NCBI GenBank assembly: GCA_910591455.2 | Contig: OU342811.1 | Location: 8,474,947 to 8,538,946 of the forward strand | Direction of reading: 5' to 3' | From: Pholis gunnellus | Lineage: Eukaryota > Chordata > Actinopteri > Perciformes > Pholidae | Length of the DNA: 64,000 bases | Shown here: positions 59,775 through 64,000 of the stretch, in pieces | How the letters are laid out: each line of letters begins with the position of its first letter | Numbering within the stretch: the stretch's first letter is position 1 | Position numbers and translations under genes: made by a program | The notes under the pieces: model-generated | What the model was told of the DNA's origin: nothing | Database searches by the model: none | What the model saw: only the letters and a program-made list of their open reading frames with translations

Positions 59775-62700
59775 TGTGGCTTTTAGATCTCCAGCAATAT
59801 GTTTGTGAATGTGACATGAATCTGGCAACAGAGGCAGAAAACAGCTGCTGCTGTTACGCGAACACAAGACATGCACAGAAGGAAAACCAGCAGGACCGGC
59901 ACCCACTGCATGCCCAGTGTACGTGAATGGTCACGTGATATTCGTTTTCAGGCGTTTAAGTCTGGACGGAGATCATCTCGAAAACAATGCTTAAAACGCC
60001 GTGACGGAGGACTCAGGGAGCCGCAACAGAGGGGCCGAAGAGCCGCGGGTTGCCGACCCCTGACCTACGCTAATAGAGACAAAAACTCTCAATTCTCAAC
60101 CCACTTGAAAAGAAAATTATGAAACAGGGGATTGTGCTGAATGAAAGAGGTCAAGGTCATGCTACAATTTGACAAACTTCTTTCAAGAAAAGAAACTTCT
60201 TTCTTTCTCATCTTACAAAAGGCAGTCACAGCAAGCATAACATTGTGTGGATTCAGGTAGCATTGACGTGATTTCAAGACCTGTCAAGAGGGAGCGATGG
60301 CATAAAAGAAAACACTGTGCTAGAGGCTCCTCCCTTTAAGTAGCACCTAAGGAATAAGCCCCACGATTACCCCGGGGAACTCATTCTCAAGGAGAAAAAA
60401 AAATAACAGATACTCTTTCTCTGTCAGGCATCCATATGTGATGTTCAATGCATAATTTACTATTTTTGTCCTCCCTGTCTGGCTCAACAACATCTACAGT
60501 ACTTTTGAGTTCCTTCATTTCCCAGAATGACTTTCGACATGTTCTCTGTGTTGCACTGTGTTGCATAGGGTACATGTGTAGGTGGTGTGAGTGAGAGCAA
60601 CCACTGTTGTATTAAACATGTTATGCTGAAGAATGAGTTTGATGGCTTTTTGCAATCCGAACTGTGCATTACACACATTGATCCACCTCAGCGGTTGTTG
60701 TAATTTACATGCCACAGACAACAGATCCATGGCGACCTGAGCTACACATGCATTACACAGGTATTCAGCTATGTCTCACGTGTACGAGGGCCGAGTTTAC
60801 AAAGAGCTGTGTCCCAATTCCATGCAAAACACTCATTCTCAGCTGGTTTAAGGGACGCAGTGTAGTGATATTGGAATACTAAATGTGCGCCGTTGATGGA
60901 CTCTGTAGTCCCAAGGGAAATGGTGGAGTTATTCACAGCCGCAAAATTGTTTAAACAAATTGTGGATGGTGATAAGAAACAGCTCAACGAAAATCTCTCA
61001 AAAACAAAAACAAACAAAAAACTGGACAAGCGTTCTCTTGAAGTTTAATGAGCAGCAGTTTTCCAAAGCTGAAGTCTGACTGGCATCTGTCATCCCACAT
61101 TGTGCATCGGCGCCGAGTAAATAATGAAAGTACTTTGACTTCTTGTATACTGAAAAAAAAAGAATGTATATACAAAATGTGTATACAATGCATGCTGTAT
61201 GCAAGTAGTATGTAATTTGGCTTTGGCTTCAGTTTTTCCAGCCAAAGGATTTCCCTGATTTGTTCCTACTCTCTGGTCGAAGATGTGCTCATCAGTCATA
61301 ATTGGCTCATTGGGACAAAAACTAAACCCTTCATGACACATTATATCATTGCACAGGGTTCTAGAGGGCCGGAACGACGTTACTGCATGTTCAATGATAT
61401 GTAAATAAATCTCAATGGCAGTTTTATAAATAATAGTAATAATAATAGTGTGCTGCAGACTCGTGTTCCTTCCAGCTGATGCCATCGAGATACAAATCAG
61501 AAAGTATTGTCTCTCTCCCCCCACACACTTAGCACATATCCTTTTTCCAATCTCACCCCTTGTCTTCAGTGAGTTCATGCGTGCAGCTATTGATAAACTT
61601 GTGGTCGCACAACTTAACATTCATTTAAGATCATTCAATGTTTCGAACAGAGCTCAACCAATATCATAGAACACACAAGCGGTTTTCTGTGCAACCTTTT
61701 TAATCAGTTTCCCAGGATCCTTCAGTTATCACGCCTAGAGGCAAAAACTCATCCATGATAACTAGCAGCAAACTTCCCTTTGTTCTCTCTCTCTCTCTCT
61801 CACTCTCTCCCCCTCTCTCCCCTCCACTGCAAGGAGCAGCAGACTTCAGCTGTCTCTTCTCTCTCACACCTTTGCAAGCAGCAAGAGCTGCGCTGCTGTT
61901 CCAACTCCTCGTCTCTCAGGTACGGCCTGCTAACTGAACAGGCATACACAGAACCTTCCTTTCACAGCAGGGACCTGAAAGACTGAGATCAGGACGCAGC
62001 GCTAACCCAGAGTAAACAAGTTTAGCACCAGTGGCTACAACAAAGTCTGCCAGCTGACTTTCCAAGCAACAAAAATCATCAAGCAAGTTTCCCCTCCATG
62101 GGAAGGGATGTAACTGGGTCTGATCCAGTACAGACTTTGCCAAAATTGATGCGTTAGTTATGCTTCACACGGACTAAGGGTCTTGCATGCACTTATAATC
62201 TTTTCTAACCCGCCACGCCATCTGACACATATTACAATCACGTACATAAACTGTGAATTGGTTTTAAACACAGACTTTCAGAGAGAATCTCAATACTCTT
62301 GCACTGTTCACTCTGAGTTATGACTGAACACGTGTTCACTCAAGACAAAAAAGCGGCCATCATGTGATTCAGCCATCTTTGTCGTTACCTTGTCAGCCAT
62401 TTAGTTTTGTGCTCAGTCACCATTTTGAACCCAGAACGCCATTCTTTGTCTCTCTCACAGAGACACACACACTTTAGTTAGTTATTAATCTAAGTATTAA
62501 TCAAGAGTTCCAAATTGATGTGCTTAGTACATCTCATAAGACTATTTTATGGGACTACATTAAGCCGCTAACATTTTCCTTTTGTTAAGAAAGATGGCAC
62601 CCCAAGGTGATTTTTATGTCAATTAAATCATATTATTCAATATAATTACTTTTGGTAATTAATAATTACTTAGGATAGCAATTCAATTCCTTTCTGAGCT

Positions 62701-63798
62701 ACTGCACCTACATAGTTTTGGTGCCCTGTTATGATGGATATTATCTATTGATTTTATTAATATTAACAATTATCTATGATATTTGCTAATAACCAAACCT
62801 GTTCAGAAGCGTCCCAAACACTGTCTTGCCAGGTACACTGGCTCTTGGGGTTCCCCCACCTGCCAAATCCAACCGCAACAACCTGTCCCAGTAGGCCAGA
62901 CATTGGCATCCCTGCACTACAGTGGACTTCTCAAGTGGGATTTTTTCGGATGTTAACTTGTTTTCTGTGGTGAAAAGAAACTCTGACATGTGGGCCTGTT
63001 TGGTCTTGCTCATGTAGGAAAGTGAGAACACTGCTATCTATGTCATTGACCGAACTAATGCACTGAGACAAGCTGAATTCAAAAACAATTTGTTTTTGCA
63101 TCATCTGTGTGCCGATTACGGCAACAATTGTTTCCCATCACACTGCCGCATACGGCGGCTCACTTCTGTCTGCCGTCTCCAACCTTCCGTTACAGTCTGA
63201 ACTGCTGCTCATGACCATCTGTTTCTCTTTGCCGGAGCTTTTTGTGACTACCGCGGAAAAATAAGTGAAGTCTTCAGGCACCCGGGAGCACAGAGTCACT
63301 TGTGGTCGGTCACTGAAATAAATTCAGTTTTGATTTTCCCCCCACGGGCCCCATGTAGCGCCGATGATGCAGAATAGGTCACCCAAACTGTCCAGAGAAT
63401 GAGTGACCTGTCAGTCCATGTTTACAACCCTTGCTTTGTTTGTAATAAGTCAGTGTGAACCCTAAATGGGCTAGAACCAAAAGCAAACAATGGATCATTT
63501 TTGTTCTTTGGTTTAGACTGCGGGAACCGAACAGGCGTGAACACTGTCGGGGCAAAATAACGAGCATATAAAAAGGAACTGCTACTCCACACTGCACTCG
63601 AGATATTTCAACGTGTGACTTGATCTACCGGCCCACACTTGACCTGCACACATAAGAACTCCACCACACAACAAAAAGCATGAAAGTGTGAAAATGTTGT
63701 AGTGTGGACTTCCATATTAATGAGCTATTCCTTATCATCCACTTGCTTTGTGGGAGTGTGTGTGGCATACGGGGGCAGGGAGGGCATGTTCACGCACC

Positions 63799-63800
<2 letters not shown>

Positions 63801-63836
<36 letters not shown>

Positions 63837-63839
63837 CAC

Positions 63840-63880
<41 letters not shown>

Positions 63881-63894
63881 CATACACACACACA
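63801..63894. repeat. CA array with GC and AT interruptions
   Basis: CA repeats interrupted by CGCA and TATATA units near the right edge of the window. Confidence 0.92.
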
Positions 63895-64000
63895 GAGGAG
63901 TAAGAGGGGAAAAAAAACAGTGATCTGCCTATTCTGTCCAAGATAGAGCCCCCAGATACAGGCTGCAGCTTTGATAAAAGCTCTCAAAAGAGCTACACTT

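Larger units (their letters stand above)
59050..60062 (-). mobile_element. hAT DNA transposon, internally deleted (non-autonomous)
   Basis: Terminal inverted repeats are CAGGGGTCAGCAACC at the left and GGTTGCCGACCCCTG at the right (14 of 15 positions pair). They are flanked by an 8-base target duplication, ACCTACAC (59042-59049) and ACCTACGC (60063-60070), with one mismatch. An 8-bp duplication and CAGGGGT ends are diagnostic for hAT. The 1013-base element encodes only the N-terminal part of a transposase on the minus strand and lacks the catalytic domain. Confidence 0.9.
55207..64000 (+). other. lhfpl6: lhfpl6 intron 2, 5' portion
   Basis: Everything right of the first coding exon appears intronic; LHFPL6 introns are very long in other vertebrates. 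It contains the N gap, a hAT element and a terminal CA array. A region at 57600-58140 and an AT-rich stretch at 62460-62800 look unlike simple repeats but I could not assign them. I did not find the next LHFPL6 exon. Confidence 0.8.

Noticed and set aside
61090..61620. 176-residue minus-strand frame in lhfpl6 intron 2
   Set aside because: No recognisable motif, low-complexity Phe run at one end, and several overlapping frames on the same DNA; judged a chance frame.

Overview
This is vertebrate nuclear DNA, almost certainly from a teleost fish. It has intron-rich genes with GT/AG splice sites, dense CA/TG dinucleotide arrays, remnants of a fish-type Rex3/RTE LINE with an ATGG-repeat tail, a hAT transposon remnant, and a 100-N assembly gap. 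I see no prokaryotic, viral or CRISPR content. Three protein-coding genes account for all the coding sequence I can support. Species cannot be named from the sequence. Layout: (1) 1-9.56 kb, + strand, 3' part of a FOXO1 orthologue. The end of intron 1 is followed by two coding exons (4694-4885 and 5297-6484) and a roughly 3.1 kb 3'UTR. Exon 1, with the N-terminus and first half of the forkhead domain, lies outside the window to the left. (2) 9.56-30.9 kb, about 21 kb of intergenic DNA without a credible gene. It holds microsatellites, a degenerate 21-bp minisatellite, a LINE fragment and several stretches that look like conserved non-coding DNA. (3) 30.9-51.9 kb, - strand, a complete COG6 gene. 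All 19 coding exons could be assembled with in-frame junctions, giving 651 codons plus stop. (4) 51.9-53.6 kb, a divergent promoter region between COG6 and LHFPL6. (5) 53.6-64 kb, + strand, 5' part of LHFPL6 (LHFP): a non-coding exon 1, an exon with the start codon and 128 codons, and then the start of a long intron containing the N gap and a 1.0-kb hAT element. The gene continues beyond the right edge. The order and orientation, FOXO1 and COG6 tail-to-tail and COG6 and LHFPL6 head-to-head, match human 13q13-q14, so this is conserved vertebrate synteny with a much shorter FOXO1-COG6 spacer. The three genes are neighbours by descent, not a pathway: FOXO1 is an insulin/AKT-controlled transcription factor, COG6 a Golgi tethering subunit, and LHFPL6 a four-pass membrane protein. 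I found no clearly new biological system. The most useful leads are: an intron inside fish foxo1 with a weak donor, whose retention would give a truncated DNA-binding form; simple repeats placed next to several cog6 splice sites, with a CT array serving as the polypyrimidine tract of an in-frame-skippable exon; a splice-junction-created upstream ORF in lhfpl6; microRNA and Pumilio sites in the foxo1 3'UTR; and regulatory-looking islands in the largest cog6 intron and in the intergenic spacer.
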